A stretch of DNA of 64,000 bases from Pyropia yezoensis (GCA_009829735.1 CM020619.1:34078283-34142282), one strand, 5' to 3'; positions 36,063-48,648 are shown, numbered from the stretch's first letter. Numbers and translations: made by a program. Notes: a model not told the origin generated them from the sequence alone.

Positions 36063-37330
36063 TCATTGGATTGTTGGTAGTCTCAGGTTCGTGGACCTCA
36101 GCAGACTTAGGGTTACTTTCGCCAGTACGCGAGGGAGCAGCTCTGCATTGGCTTCTACGCGGGGTTCAGCGGAGTTCGTGTTCCGCGAAAGTGCGTCAGC
36201 GACAGCATTTCTTATTCCTGGTACTGGTACAATTTTGAAGTCGTACTGCTCCAGCATTTCTAGCCATCGCACTTGGCGATCGTTCAGCTTGTTTTGGGTT
36301 CTTAGGTATCGGAGGGACTCGTGATCTGCGTTGACAGTGAAGGCTCGGCCGTGAAGATAGCATCGCCAGTGTCGAATACTTTGCACGATTGCCAAAAGTT
36401 CTCGTTCCCGGATAGTGTACCGCTGCTCGTGGATGCTCAAAGTTTGGGAGAAGAACGCGACAGGACGGCGTCCACTCTCGTCGTCCTGTTCCAGAACAGC
36501 TCCCACTGCGCAGCCACTTGCGTCCGTCGATAGCACACTCGGTAGTGCAGGGTCAAAAGCACGGAGAACCGGTGCAGTCATGGCCTTGCTCTTCAGCGAG
36601 AGGAAGGCGTTTTCACAGTGCGCGCTCCACTCAAAGTCGACGTTGCCGGTCAGCTCCGTCAAGAACTTGCCACTGTGGCCATGTTCTCGATGAATCGACG
36701 GTAGAAATCACCATCCCCAGAAACGATTGCACGTCGCGTTTCGTCCTTGGTCCTGGCCACTTTTCAATATTCTCGATCTTGACACGCTCCACTTCGAAGC
36801 CGTTGGCTGAAACGATATGGCCGAGGAAGTCAACCGATTTCAGGCCGAATTTGCACTTGGAAAATTTCCCGTAAAGCTTGTGTTCTCGTCGCTTGTCCAG
36901 CACTTGTCGTAAATGCTGTAGGTGCTCGGTTTTGGTCTTGCTGTAGATCAATATGTCGTACATGTAGGCCGAGACAAACTAGTCAATAAAAGGCCGCATG
37001 ATGTCGTTGACAAGATTCATAAATGTTGCAGGGGCATTGGTTAAGCCGAACGGTACGACCAAAAATTCGAACAGGCCGTACTTGGTCCGAAACGCCGTCA
37101 ACGGAATCGACTCAGGGTCTAGGCGAACTTGATGGTATCCCGAGCGGAGATCCAACGTCGTGAAGATTGAAGCTTGACGCAGACTGTCAAAGATCTCGTC
37201 AATGCGCGGAACAGGGTAACTATTCTTGACGGTCTGCTTGTTCAGGGCTCTGTAGTTGATGCGTTAGCGCAGCCCGCCGTCTTTCTTGGCTGAGGAGAGC
37301 ACTGGGGCTACCCATGGTGACGTGCTCGGC
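36063..37330 (-). pseudogene. E2 reverse transcriptase and RNase H
   Basis: RNase H reads LSTDASGCAVGAVLEQ, YTIRERELLAIVQSI and NADHESLRYLRTQ. In reverse transcriptase the YLDD box has become YMYD (next to 36963), losing the first catalytic Asp, and a stop lies just before it. The upstream part of the domain (37330-37000) is still recognisable but has no long open frame. Confidence 0.82.
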
Positions 37331-37652
37331 TGGATGAAGCCCTTGGAAATTAAATCTCGAATTTGTCGTAGTAGTGCTTGGCTCTCTGACTCCGACAGTC
37401 GGTAGATACCTTTCTTGTGTGGCTCGGCTGCATTGGCGAGTTCAATCTTGAACAGTGGTCGGCCGCGATGGGAAGGAAGTCCTTTTGGAAAGTCTTCAGG
37501 AAATAGTCGGCATACTCGCGTAAGATCTCTTGAATGTCTTGATCAGTGGCGTCTTGATTTACCCTCACGGCGTTTAGTTCAAAATGGTTCTTGGGGTTCT
37601 CGAGATCGAAGGAGTACCGCAAAAACGGCATTTCCTTTCTGCATGTGATGTA

Positions 37653-38010
37653 CTACTTGCTGCTTTCTTCAGAGGTTCTGCGGAAGTTCAAGGGTGGCAT
37701 TGATTCTCCTGGTGCGACCGTTCTCACGAAACGTAATTGAGTTTGTCTGGTACTTATTGCGAACATTGTAGTCTTCGTGCCACTTCTTGCCGAGAATGAC
37801 GTCATAGGTTGAAAGTGGGCATACTGCAAAGTAGAGCTCATGTTGGTAGTCTTGAACGCAAACACGCAAAGGATACTTCGTTGACATGAGGTTGTACGTA
37901 CTGCCGTCTGGCATGCGGGCGGCTTAACTGGATGCATCGGTGGCAATTTCCAGACGCTTGGCGAATGATGATGCAACGAACTTCGTCAAAGCGCCGTCAT
38001 GAAAAAATAT
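37653..38010 (-). pseudogene. E2 retropepsin-like protease
   Basis: The active-site region reads FFHDGALTKFVASSFAK where D[S/T]GA is expected, so the catalytic Asp seems replaced by His. Downstream, YDVILGKKWHEDYN matches the conserved flap/C-terminal DvILGm.WL pattern. A stop separates the two parts. Confidence 0.7.
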
Positions 38011-38125
38011 CTTGGCAGGCGTCCCATTGACCCATGGGAGCTGAGGGGGCCTAAATGAGGCTTGTGGAAGGCGGGCGAGATGTCGGCATTGGGAACTGAG
38101 GCCGGCGTCAGTTGCGCTGGAGGCC

Positions 38126-38941
38126 TCAGTTCCCCCGGCCTTTTGGGCAGTTCTTTGCCAAGTGGCCCTTGGTGCGGCAGCGCAGGCACAGTTCTTCGCG
38201 CATACAGCGGGCACGTTCCTCCGGTGTCAGCTTCACAACCTGCACGTTGGCGATGTCCATGGGGACAGGCCCATTGTTGGCCGCTACAGTACTTTCAGTG
38301 TTGGGGGTCCGGCGAACACCGCGCTTTGCCGCTTCCACCTGCAACGCATCCCGCATAACAGCGTCGAGCGTTTCGTAGGTTTTCAGGCAGAGGGCTTCCC
38401 AGACGTAGCTCTTCAGACTGCGAGTGTATCGATCGATCTGTTCGGTCATGCCGATGTCCGGGATGTCTGGAATGGTGGACTGGAAAGACTTGTCATAGCT
38501 CGCGACGTCCTTCATCTGTTTCCACTTGTGTAGCAGGTCGCGTGCGGCTTGCACCTTGTTCAGCGGGTTGAAGCGCAGTTGAAGCGCTTCGCGAAGCGTA
38601 GGCCAATCTGTAACGTCAGCTTTGCCTGCATACCTCTGCCACCAGGTGAACGCTTCACGTTGCATGTACGAGGTCGCCACGAGTAGGGCCCCCTCAGGGC
38701 TGGCCTTGGATACATATGTGTCCGTGTGCGAGGCCTAGGCGTCGATCGCGCCGGTACGACCGGAGAACGGCGCCGGCTTGTTCAGCTTGAGTTGATCTGG
38801 GTTCAGTCGGAGCGCGGCCATCTCGGCACGCAGCTGATCATTTTCTTGGCTCAGTTTCTTCACAAAGGCCGTCATTTCCGCCCAATTTTCTGCCCTGATC
38901 GTAGCGGGAGCGCTAAGCCCGCTAGTACTGCCAGAGGCCAA
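38126..38941 (-). pseudogene. E2 gag
   Basis: Two frames: 38941-38735 (MASGSTSGLSAP, with a coiled-coil stretch VKKLSQENDQLRAEMAAL) and 38680-38126, the retrotransposon gag domain (YMQREAFTWWQRYAG, LREALQLRFNPL) ending in a CCHC knuckle CLRCRTKGHLAKNC. A stop and frameshift lie between them. Confidence 0.85.
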
Positions 38942-39001
38942 TGTTGAGAACCAAGCAAAAGCTTTGTTTCAAGAAGACTACTGACAAAAACGGAGAAAAA
39001 G

Positions 39002-39250
39002 CTACTTCTTTTGAGTTACGCGCAGGTGGTCCTTGCCGCGAGTGTGGCGCTCGTAGTGCGCCGTGGACTCAAAAACACGGCGGCAGTCGTTGCACTTGGG
39101 AAGCGTAGGCTGATTGATTCTGAGGCGGTGGCTGCGCGACGAGCGGTGGGCACGCCAGTTCGGTTCGCTGTAGCAGGTGACGTCACACCCCTTGCAAAAG
39201 AAGCGCACCTTGTTGATCCGCCCGTGTGCGTTGCGGTACTGCTGGCGCAC
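39002..39250 (-). CDS. two-finger C2H2 zinc protein (5' end uncertain)
   Basis: Two fingers, CKGCDVTCYSEPNWRAHRSSRSH and CNDCRRVFESTAHYERHTRGKDH in outline, each C-x2-C-x12-H-x5-H. This spacing is typical of matrin/JAZ-type fingers that can bind double-stranded RNA as well as DNA. There is no ATG: the frame is open upstream to the solo LTR at 39334, so the 5' end may have been removed by that insertion or lie in another exon. Confidence 0.6.
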   Translation of the reverse strand: MRQQYRNAHGRINKVRFFCKGCDVTCYSEPNWRAHRSSRSHRLRINQPTLPKCNDCRRVFESTAHYERHTRGKDHLRVTQKK

Positions 39251-39333
39251 CGCTCGTCGTTCGATCGTCCGCGCCGTATGCGGGCGGATACCGGCTAGCT
39301 CACGCGGCGGCGGCGGGACCGCCCGCGGCGCCG

Positions 39334-39695
39334 TGTAGCAATACGGATGACCGTATTGTAACCCTAATTTAGGGGGGCTACTTCTACCCCATAACTTTCA
39401 GTTTTGGAGTTCGTACTGGTCACGGTATCTGCGAGATACGTATGACTAGAGGGACTTGCATCTTGGGGTGGAGGGTAGTTAGTGGTGTCTCCAAGGGGTT
39501 ATCACGAGGGGGCCGGCGGCGGATCTACCGCCGGCCATGGTAGAACAACAAACCCCTCCCATTTGGGCTCCCATCTTGGTCCCGTGGCTTGCGCTCCAAG
39601 GACAGCAACCTTGGCCTCCCGGTGACGTTGGTGCCGATCCCCCTTGGTGAGTGCTCGCTGAGAGTGGACGTGCGACGGATACCTATTTTGCTACA
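39334..39695 (+). repeat. solo LTR of the A/B family with target duplication
   Basis: 362 bp, TGTAGCA...TGCTACA. Flanks CGCCG and AGCCG share GCCG, so four of five bases of a target-site duplication remain. No internal region: a typical product of LTR-LTR recombination. Confidence 0.92.
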
Positions 39696-39941
39696 AGCCG
39701 ACGCTGAGCGCGCGGCCCACAAGCGCGCCATGGGCGCTGCCAGTGCCGCGACTGGGGAAGCCGAGGACGACAAGAGTGTTGTGAACTACCAGCCTCTCCC
39801 TGCCTGTGTGAAGACGGCCAAGCTGGAGCGCGCCCGCGTGCTCGCCGCTGATCGCGAGCACAAGTCGGCGGCGGCAGCCCTCAGTGAGATCGCGACGGCC
39901 GCAAAGGCTCGCTCTCGCATCGCCTACTTCTGCACGCCTCC

Positions 39942-40739
39942 ATGGCAGACACGCGCGAGTCCCGGGCCTTTCGACGCATGCAGAACCAGTACCACCTCGT
40001 CCAGGACTACATGGTGTTGGACAGCTCCAGTAGCAGCAATACGGGCACAGAGAGCGGCCAGACAACGAGCTCGTCGGCGGCTGTCCGCCGAGCTCATCGC
40101 AAGGAGCGGGCAAAGTTCACGCGCAGCACTTCCCGCCACCTGCTGAGCGACGCGTTGGACGCGACCACCAGTGGCAGTCCGTCGTCGCCCCGCAAGGCGG
40201 GGCATCCCTCTGTGCTGATTAAGTGGCGATCAGCCGAGCCGGCGGCGCAGTCGCGCTCGTCGTCTCCTGAGGCTGTGCAGCCGCCGCGCCCGGCGTCACC
40301 GGCTTCTGAGGTCCGTCTGTCCGTCACTCTTGAGGCCATGCGGGCGTCCATTGCGCGTGCGACACGCCTGCACATCCCTCCGCCGACTGTATTTGTGGAC
40401 CCTTCGCGTCTTCCCAAGCTCGGCCCGCAGCGGACGCCTCCCGTCGTGGAGGGTCTTGCGCCCGCCAATACCTTTGCCGTCACCCGTGACGGCCACGTGA
40501 CGCGTGTACCGCGCTGCTGTCGTCGCTTTGCTCCCGCCAAGCCCCCGGTGGCACCTTTCTCTCCTCTGCTGCGCGCCGCCGACGCGACAAACGGCCTCTC
40601 TCCTCCAATGCTGCCCGCGCCGCTGTCTTCGCCCAATACTCCTCCCTCCACACCGACGAAGGACGGGGACGGCGACGATGACGCAGCCTTTGGCGCGACC
40701 TGCGACGCGACTCCACCCCCCTCCCCCCCCCCCATGTGA
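39942..40739 (+). CDS. hypothetical Ser/Pro/Arg-rich protein, 265 aa
   Basis: ATG 39942 (MADTRESRAFRRMQ). Ser-rich and basic N-terminus, a helical segment VRLSVTLEAMRASIARATRL near 125-145, then Pro-rich (LPKLGPQRTPPVVEGLAP) and an acidic patch TKDGDGDDDAAFG at the end. The frame upstream of it also has protein character (ACVKTAKLERARVLAADREH in another frame), so a longer or spliced gene is possible. No known domain. A T-rich stretch after the stop looks like a 3' untranslated region. Confidence 0.4.
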   Translation: MADTRESRAFRRMQNQYHLVQDYMVLDSSSSSNTGTESGQTTSSSAAVRRAHRKERAKFTRSTSRHLLSDALDATTSGSPSSPRKAGHPSVLIKWRSAEPAAQSRSSSPEAVQPPRPASPASEVRLSVTLEAMRASIARATRLHIPPPTVFVDPSRLPKLGPQRTPPVVEGLAPANTFAVTRDGHVTRVPRCCRRFAPAKPPVAPFSPLLRAADATNGLSPPMLPAPLSSPNTPPSTPTKDGDGDDDAAFGATCDATPPPSPPPM

Positions 40740-41453
40740 TTAGGTGTCTTCACGACGCGACGTTGTTGCCCTGGTTCCTGGCCTTGTTTTTTGCTTGCAG
40801 TTTTGTTCTGAGGTGGTGCTGGGCAGTTCTGAGCAGTGCTGAGTGCCCCCCATATGTTTGTCTTTTGTCATGACGTTGTTGGCTGTCTGGTGCACTTTTT
40901 TCTTGTCCTTTTTTTCTGTCCTGGTGTTGCCTAGTGCCCCTGTTTGATTGGTGACGACTATGGGGTTGGTGTGAGCGTGCCTGTGCCGCGTGTGTGCTTT
41001 GAGAACCTCTTGCTTCATAGCTTGTAGTAAGGCCAGGGGCTATATGTTTTTTCTGAACAATACTTCCGCCCCTCAAGAAAAACGCACCTTCGTCATTGCC
41101 AAGAGACTGTCGGCACCTTCCAATCTCCACCCGCACTGGCGCCACCTATCCATGTAACTGCCGGTGGTCGTGGCCGCGACACACGCCACGCCCCACCCAC
41201 AACAACTTCACCACCTGGACCACACACTGCAGGCGCCTGTGTCCTTCGCCACCCCCCCCAGCTATCCCCCACCACGTCCCCAGCTGCGGCGATGCGGCGC
41301 CCTGCGTCGCCCGGGCCGTCGGGCGCGTGGGCGCGAACCTGCGTCGCCGCCACCGACAACACGCTCCCTCCGATCGGGCGCGCGCGGTAGAGCTGCTCCT
41401 AGTGGTCACGCCGGATGCCGACCGCAAGCGCCATGGGGATGGGGAGGCTCGTC
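40740..41453. other. 3' untranslated-like and intergenic sequence
   Basis: 40740-41060 is T/G-rich, unlike the coding DNA around it. 41100-41450 is GC-rich without a convincing frame. The last five bases, TCGTC (41449-41453), are one copy of the element B target duplication. Confidence 0.45.
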
Positions 41454-41678
41454 TGTAGCAATATGGATACCCGTGTTGTGACCCTTATTTAGGGGCGCTA
41501 CTTCTACCCCATAACTTTCATTTTTGGAGTTCGTACTGGTCACGGCATCTGCGAGTGACGTATGACCAGAGGCACTTGCATCTTGGGGTGGAGGGTAGAT
41601 AGTGGTGCCTCCGAGGGTTTAACACAAGTGGGCCGGCGGCGGATCTACGGCCGGCCATGGTAGAACAACAAACCCCTC
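41454..41678 (+). repeat. truncated outer LTR of element B
   Basis: The first 225 bp of an LTR, diverged from its neighbours (GGATACCCGTGTTG). It breaks inside AACCCCTC and continues with internal sequence GAGGACGGGCCGAATCT that normally precedes the 3' LTR. Confidence 0.88.
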
Positions 41679-41707
41679 GAGGACGGGCCGAATCTAAGGT
41701 GGGGAAA

Positions 41708-42069
41708 TGTAGCAACATGGATGACCGTATTGTGACCCTAACTTAGGGGGGCTACTTCTATCGCGTAACTTTCAATTTGGAAGTTCGTACTGGTCACTGT
41801 ATCTGCGAGTTACGTATGACTAGAGGGACTTGCATCTTGGGGTGGAGGGTAGTTAGTGGTGTCTCCGAGGGTTTAAAACGAGGTGGCCGGCGGCGGATCT
41901 ACGGCCGGCCATGGTAGAACAACAAACCCCTCCCATTTGGGCTCCCATCTTGGTCCCGTGGCTTGCGCTCCAAGGACAGCAACCTTGGCCTCCCGGTGAC
42001 GTTGGTGCCGATCCCCCTTGGTGAGTGCTCGCTGAGAGTGGACGTGCGACGGATACCTATTGTGCTACA
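41708..42069 (+). repeat. 5' LTR of element B
   Basis: 362 bp, TGTAGCA...TGCTACA, followed by the same primer-binding-site-like TTGGTGGAGCAGCAGGGG as in A. Confidence 0.92.
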
Positions 42070-42294
42070 TTGGTGGAGCAGCAGGGGACGGGTTTCCGTC
42101 ACCCTTGTGGTGACGCCGTCTTCGACCCTGGCACACGGATAGGGATCCAGTCCTTTTCTTGTACTCGTGGTGTCGCGATCTGATCGATTGTGTTGAGTTG
42201 TTATCTTTGACTGTGATCTGCTGTTACTCTTCCCCATGTACCCCCTCGCTCTCTTATTCGTGGTGATAGTTACGTCGGTTGACTGATTGTGACT

Positions 42295-44477
42295 ATGTCT
42301 ACCCAAGAGACGGGGAAATTCAAGATGACGGATCGGCGTCGACGCCGACCCCGGAGGTGATTACAGGAACCGGGATCGGGAAGCCGATCGACAATATTGA
42401 GACGCCGATGCTTTCCGGTGCCGGATCTACGTTTGGCACGGCTCGGACGGCTGGAGGCGGGGGCCCAACTCAACTGTCGTCGACCGACCTCACTCCGCCG
42501 CCTCCTTCACCAGGGGATTCCCTGATGGCATCATTGGCCCGCATCGAGGCCCGGTTCTCCGGACTCGACGCTCGTCAGGAGCGGACGGAGGACGCAATGG
42601 CAGTGTTGATGTCAACACGCCACACGACGGGACCCCGTCGTGTTCCTCCCACACCGGTACGGTTTGAACCGGCCGGACTACTTTTGGAGTCTACCGGGGT
42701 CGACCCCGGCGCAGGTACTTCGGGACATCACCCGGACACAGCGGGTTATGGATCCAACTCGTCAGCAGAGTTGGGACGGAGTCACACGGAGCGCTACGCT
42801 CGGAGCACCCGAAGCGGACTCCGCGGACACGACCCGGCGGATACTTACGCCGGGGGAGAGTCGGTTATTGGGGGAGGGGGTACACTTTCCCAGTATCCCC
42901 ACGACGAAGGAGGCCAGGCAACTCGGGTTCCCGAGTTGCCGACGCCAGAAGTACCATCTTCAGTGGTTGAAGCTATGACAGCGCATGTAACTGCGAGTCT
43001 ACTGAAGCGGATGGAGTCTGATGAGATTGCTCACCAAATGGCTAAGCGACTGGATATCCAGGACGCTGACACGGAGATCGTCAACGAGGTCTTCCGGTCG
43101 GTTCTTACTCCGGAACGATATCGTTTGGAGGACCGCTCTACTACCGTATCGGAATCGATGCGTATTACCTCCAATCGGGCGATCCGCGCTATGCAGACCC
43201 TTATGAAGGGAGTCCCGATGTTCGGGGGCCCGAACGGACGCCCGTTGGCAGTCATCGGCTGCTTGACTAGCTTCAAGGCAGCAACGGACAAGGCACTCGT
43301 TAACGAGGGGTTAGCCCTGGAGATCCTCCCGTTCTTTGTTGATGAACGAGTGCGAGGCATCCTTCGCCAGGCATCCCCGATGCCGGGAATGAGGGTCGCA
43401 GCCACCCCCATGGATTACTGTGGGATTATCAAGGAGCTTCTGAGCAGCTACCTCAGTGAGGACAAGTGCGAGGACCACTACCGGGCCCTGCGCCCTGCCA
43501 CCGCCCAGTCCTGGGAGGATGAGGAGATGTTCGGACGACGGATCCAAGAGCTCGACTACGAGCTGAAGAAGCTCCTCGGAGGAGGGGAGCTACGGGCTAT
43601 CCTGCTCGCAGGAGTACGCAACTACGTGCGGAAATCCGCACGGGGAGCCAATACGGCTCGGACGAACTTCAGTCGACTGATGCACATGTGCAAGTCCCTG
43701 GGGAACGCGTACCGGGTGCTTCACTCGGAGTGTGCTCTTGCTCCAAAGCCCAAGGGTGAGGGGAGCAAGCTCAATCTTACCCCGGTACCGGGGCAAGATA
43801 AGGTGGAACGTAAGGCAGCACCAGTACTGGTGGCGACCGAGTACGCCCCCACGGAGGAGGAGGAACCCCTGGTTGACCAGCAGGGCCACCTGCTGCTACC
43901 GGCTACGCCGGTGATTGATGAACATGGTACGGTAGCGTACATCGCCCCGGCTGGGACCCAGTTCCAGGTCAACGAAGGAACGGGACGGCGCGTCCCGTAT
44001 GTGCGGACTACGGGGTACTCCCCGGTGACGGGTAACCCTCACCAACCCTTGCCAACATGGGCGGTGCGCACGGAGGCACCTCCGCGGATTGCGGGGCGAC
44101 CCAACCGGTTGGGTGAGTCCATGTTCAGGCTGACTCAAGGACCCAAGGCCTACCAGGGAGCAGGCCCTCGGGCGCCCGAGGGAGGCAACCTGAGCTACGG
44201 GGCTACCCCGATGCGAACCCAGGGGGGGACCGGCACTTCCGGATGTATGCTGTGTGGGGATCCCCAGCACTGGGTGTCTTCCTGCCCACTCATCCCCGAG
44301 GAGTCTCGGCGGGCAGCGGCGCAACGCAAGGCATCCACCGGGGGGTATCCCGCCAGAGCACCCGGACCCGCACCGGGTAGGCAGCCAGCTCCAGGTGGAG
44401 TATTGGCCGTCGAGGAGGCACCTCCTCAGCCGGATGTCCCGGCATACAGCACCCGACCAAGGGCGCGAAAAGAGTAA
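42295..44477 (+). pseudogene. gag: gag of element B, frameshifted near the start
   Basis: Homologous to A gag over its full length, ending with the CCHC knuckle CMLCGDPQHWVSSC. The start ATG 42295 is conserved, but one base is missing about 20 bases later (GGGGAAATTC instead of the GGGGAACGTTC of A), so the ATG reads out of frame. The remaining 720 codons are open; the next in-frame ATG is near 42409. Confidence 0.88.
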
Positions 44478-44485
44478 GAGGAAGG

Positions 44486-47400
44486 GTGACAGGGGGCCGC
44501 TGGGGTAACCCAAGCAAGCCACCCCGGAGTACCGCGGGGAAAGCCCCACGGCGAGCGCGGTTGAGCCGGCGCCGCATCAATCCCCGGGTACACCTTCCGG
44601 CCCCGACGACACGGAGTCGGGGGAATGATGAGCATCCCCCGAGAACGGAAGGCGAGAACGGGATGCCCCGTCACGGTGAACCATCTAAGGGCCCTGTCCA
44701 GGATGCTCGAGGAACACCGGATATCGGTGTAGGACATGTGCTGTTTACCTTGGAGAACTTCAAGGTATCAGCCACACTGGGGGTTGACCCCCAGTCGACA
44801 CGATCGTATTACCCTGTTCTGGATACAGGGGCTGGGCCCAACCTTATCCGGATGGATACCCTCCCGGACAAGTGGCTCCCGCGAGTCAGAGTGACCCGGC
44901 GACCCACCATCAAGGACACGAATGGTCGCCTCATTCGTACGACCGCAGCGATGTCGCTGCGGGTTACAATCGAGGAACTCACTACGGAAGTCGACTTCCT
45001 TGTGTGTGAGACCCTACTGGTGCCCTGCATACTGGGATGCACCTTCATCAACGTTCACGTGGATGCAATCCGGCCAGGCCGGAGGACAGTCGAGCTGCAA
45101 GAAGCCGACGGGACGAAGCGAGGACATACGGCTATCGTCAGGGACCTGACGCTTCAAGGGAGCCACGTTAACGTGGCTGAGGTGTACGCAAACGTAGAGC
45201 CGAAGACACTTCGGTTGGCCAAGCGAACTCGCTTTGAGCCGTTGTCGGAGACAGTACTCCCGGTTAACTGTGACCTCGCAGGCATCTGCAGAGTCCATTC
45301 CAACCTTCGGACGTACAAGCGCCATGGGTTGACCATGGCCAACGGCATCATAGACCTCCCAGCGGGAGGGTCGTCCCTCCTCGTGATGGCGAACTATCGC
45401 CGTAAGGCAGTCACCCTCCCGAAGGGAACTATCCTCGGGATCGCCGAGCTCTACGAAAGAGACATTCTTACCCCGGAGGAGGGGGGTCAAGTGGAACCAC
45501 TTGAAGTGATGGCGGTCTCCGACACCCCCGAGCAAAACGGCCCCGACGTCGAGAAGCCTAGTCTACCACCAGTCCCGGCGGATACTCCGCCGAAGGACCA
45601 AGAAGCATTGAAGGCCCTGGCCGAGGCTGACCTCGACCACCTTCCCCCTTCGGTAGCCGAAAGGGGTACGACGGATGCGAAGAAAGCACGACGTCATGTG
45701 GACAGGCGGGGCCTTGGGTACCATTGGGGCAACCCAACATCGTATAGACCTGGTACCAGGCGCACGAACCACCCGGTCACAGCCGCACCGAGCGGGACCT
45801 ATGCAACGAGAGATCGTTGACGGAGAAGTGAAGAGGATGAGCGAAGCTAAGGTGATACGACCTTCGATGTCGGAGTGGGGTGCCCCAGTCGTCATCGTAC
45901 CGAAGAACGATCAAACCCCTCGGTTTTGCATCGATTATCGACGCCTCAACTTGGTTACCAAGAAGGACTCATACCCTTTACCAAGGATGGATGAATGCAT
46001 CGACTCCCTGGGGGAGGCTACGGTGTTTACCACCATCGACTGCAATGCCGGATACTGGCAGATCCCGGTGGCGGACGAGGATATCCCCAAGACGGCATTC
46101 GTCTGTCACAGTGGAGTGTACGAGTTCCTAAGGATGCCCTTCGGATTGTCCAACGCCCCCGCTACATTCCAGCGGGCTATCGACATCATACTGTCGGGGG
46201 TGAAGTGGCGTAACTGCCTAGTGTACCTCGATGACGTCATCGTCTTCTCGCGTAACATGGATGACCATGTGCAACATGTCAACGAGATCCTCACACTCTT
46301 GAGGAACGCCGGGGTAACCCTGCGTCTGAAGAAGTGCGCCTTCTTCCAACAGACGGTCGAGTATCTGGGTCACCAGATAACCCCTGGTAAACTAGGGGTA
46401 CTCGAAGCCAAAACCCGGGCTCTCCGGGATGCCCGGTTCCCTAACACCCAGACGCAGCTCAAAAGCTTCCTGGGAATGTGCAATGTATACCGACGGTTCG
46501 TTAAGGACTTCGCTCGGATAGCTAAACCGTTGACGGTTCTGACGAGCAGTACCTTGCCCAAGGTACTCCAACCCCCTTCGCCTAGCGAAGAGGAAGCATT
46601 CGAGTCGCTGAAGCGAGCCCTACTGTCCCCACCCGTCCTTGCGTTACCGCATAGACGACCATCGTCATCGATGTCGATGCGTGCGATACACAAGTGGGAT
46701 GCACCCTGTTACAGGGAGAGACGTTGATCGGTACCGATAACGTTATCCCGGACCTACGTCCGGTAGGGTACTTCAGCCGGACACTCAACCCGGCTGAACG
46801 TAACTATAGTGCCACCGAGCGTGAGTGCCTCGGGGTCATATGGGCAGTGCAACTGCTCCGTCCATACCTGGAGGGCTCCAGGTTCATCGTGAGGTCCGAC
46901 CACGAACCCCTACGATAGCTCCTCAACCTTGGTGACAAGGATTCCGACAGCCATGGACGGCTAGCCCGATGGAGGCTGAAGATGGCCGAGCACGACTACC
47001 GTACCGTGTATAAGGCTGGGTCAACCCACCACCTCGGAGACGCATTGTCTCGACTCGATACCCCGAGCGGGGATACTCGCATGGTGGACGAGAACATCCC
47101 GGTGGTACCGGTCTGCATGGTGGGTAACGCCACCCAAGGTATGGTTGACCATACCATAGCACACCGAGCATGCCCACTGACTCTTGCGGACTTCCGCGAG
47201 GCACAAGCCAATGACGACGACTGTAGACGCCGTCGCGATAACCTCCTGACCGGAACGGCCTGCATCTTCTCCGAGAATGAAGACGGACTCATATACCGGC
47301 GGGCACCCGCCGATGGACGAAATCAAGTCGTGGTTCCCTTGTCCTTACGGCAAGCCGTCATGGAACGAGAACACGAGAACCCTACAGCCGGACACCCGGG

Positions 47401-48648
47401 GGGCCCACGCATGTTCGCAGCAATGCGAAGGTTCTTCTACTGGCCAGCAATGGCCGTCGACATGGTCGACCACGTAAGGGGATGCCACCCCTGTGAACGT
47501 AACCGCATGAGTTTACATAGGCAGGCATCTGCTATGAAACTATTCCAAACCTATGGGCCCAACGAACAAGTCGCTATCGACATACTCGGGCCACTTCCGG
47601 TAACGAAAGAAGGGAACAGGTACATCCTGGTCATGTCCGACCGATTCACTAAGCTGTCACGAGCGGCAGCTATCCCGGATGATACAGCTTATACGATCAT
47701 GAACGCAGTGGCTGACCACTGGATCAGTGCATACGGAGTCATGAAGCAACTCCTCTCCGACAACGGAGCAAACCTGACGTCTGCATTCTGCACGAAGGTC
47801 ATGGGCATGTTCGGGATCGAACCACGTCGGGCATCCGACTACCACCCGCAAACCAACGGACAAGTGGAGCGGTTCAACCGCACCATCGTCAAGATACTAC
47901 AGTGCTACGTGGCTGAGCACACGAACACTTGGGACAGGCTCCTCTCCGTACTCACCCTGGCATACAATGCCAGGCCACATCGGAGCACGAACATCGCCCC
48001 AATGGAGTGGGTCATGCCACTAGGCGTCGGTAACCTGACGCTGCCACCAGGCAGGTGCACTCGGTATGATACACCGAAGGGCCGACCGGCCGGACGTATA
48101 CACCTAGCTTGGTTGGCCAAGCTATCGTGGATGATACCTAAGCTCAAGGGCGCCCTTGACCGAACACAACTTCGATACAAGAAGAACTTTGACGCCCGGC
48201 TACGGGTGCGCAACGCTACCCTGATGACAGGTGACTGGGTCTATATCAGACACCAGAAGTTCCGAGGGAACAAGCTCATGCAACCGGTCAAGGGACCGTA
48301 CCAGATCCTCCACAAAGATGACCATTCTGTTATCTTACACTCCGATACGGAGATACAACGCATCAGTGGGAACGATGTCACACCAGCGCCGAAGCCAGAA
48401 CATCCTCAGCCGGTACCGGCTGGGTTGCTACATGAAGCGCTTACCACCCACCGGTCGTTGACCCGGTGGGACCGGATGGAGTCCCATACCAGGTGAAGAG
48501 CATCGTCGGACATACCGACCCAGACCTACCAGAACCCTGGTACGTCAAAGTAATGTGGGTCGGTTACGACTCACCCACCTGGGAACAGGCGGCGAATACA
48601 CCACGCCGACTCCTCATGCCTTACATGAGGCGACGCCGCCTCCTGTAA
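44486..48648 (+). pseudogene. pol: pol of element B, several lesions
   Basis: Same domains as A: protease DTGAGPNLI, reverse transcriptase with YLDD, RNase H, integrase with Glu in NGQVERFNRT, chromodomain YVKVMWVGYDSPTWEQ. Lesions relative to A: one extra A near 45660 (frameshift), a small deletion near 46663, TAG at 46916-46918 for Trp, and a deletion near 48456 before the chromodomain. The codon that is TGA in A is intact here. Confidence 0.9.

Larger units (their letters stand above)
34225..38941 (-). mobile_element. degenerate Ty3/gypsy chromovirus E2
   Basis: Minus-strand order gag (38941-38126), protease (about 38010-37653), reverse transcriptase and RNase H (37330-36063), integrase and chromodomain (35577-34331), polypurine tract (34330-34320). 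TGTAAGGAC on the minus strand from 34319 may begin a 3' LTR whose end is unclear. No 5' LTR: a zinc-finger gene lies 60 bp upstream of gag. Many stops and frameshifts. Confidence 0.88.
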
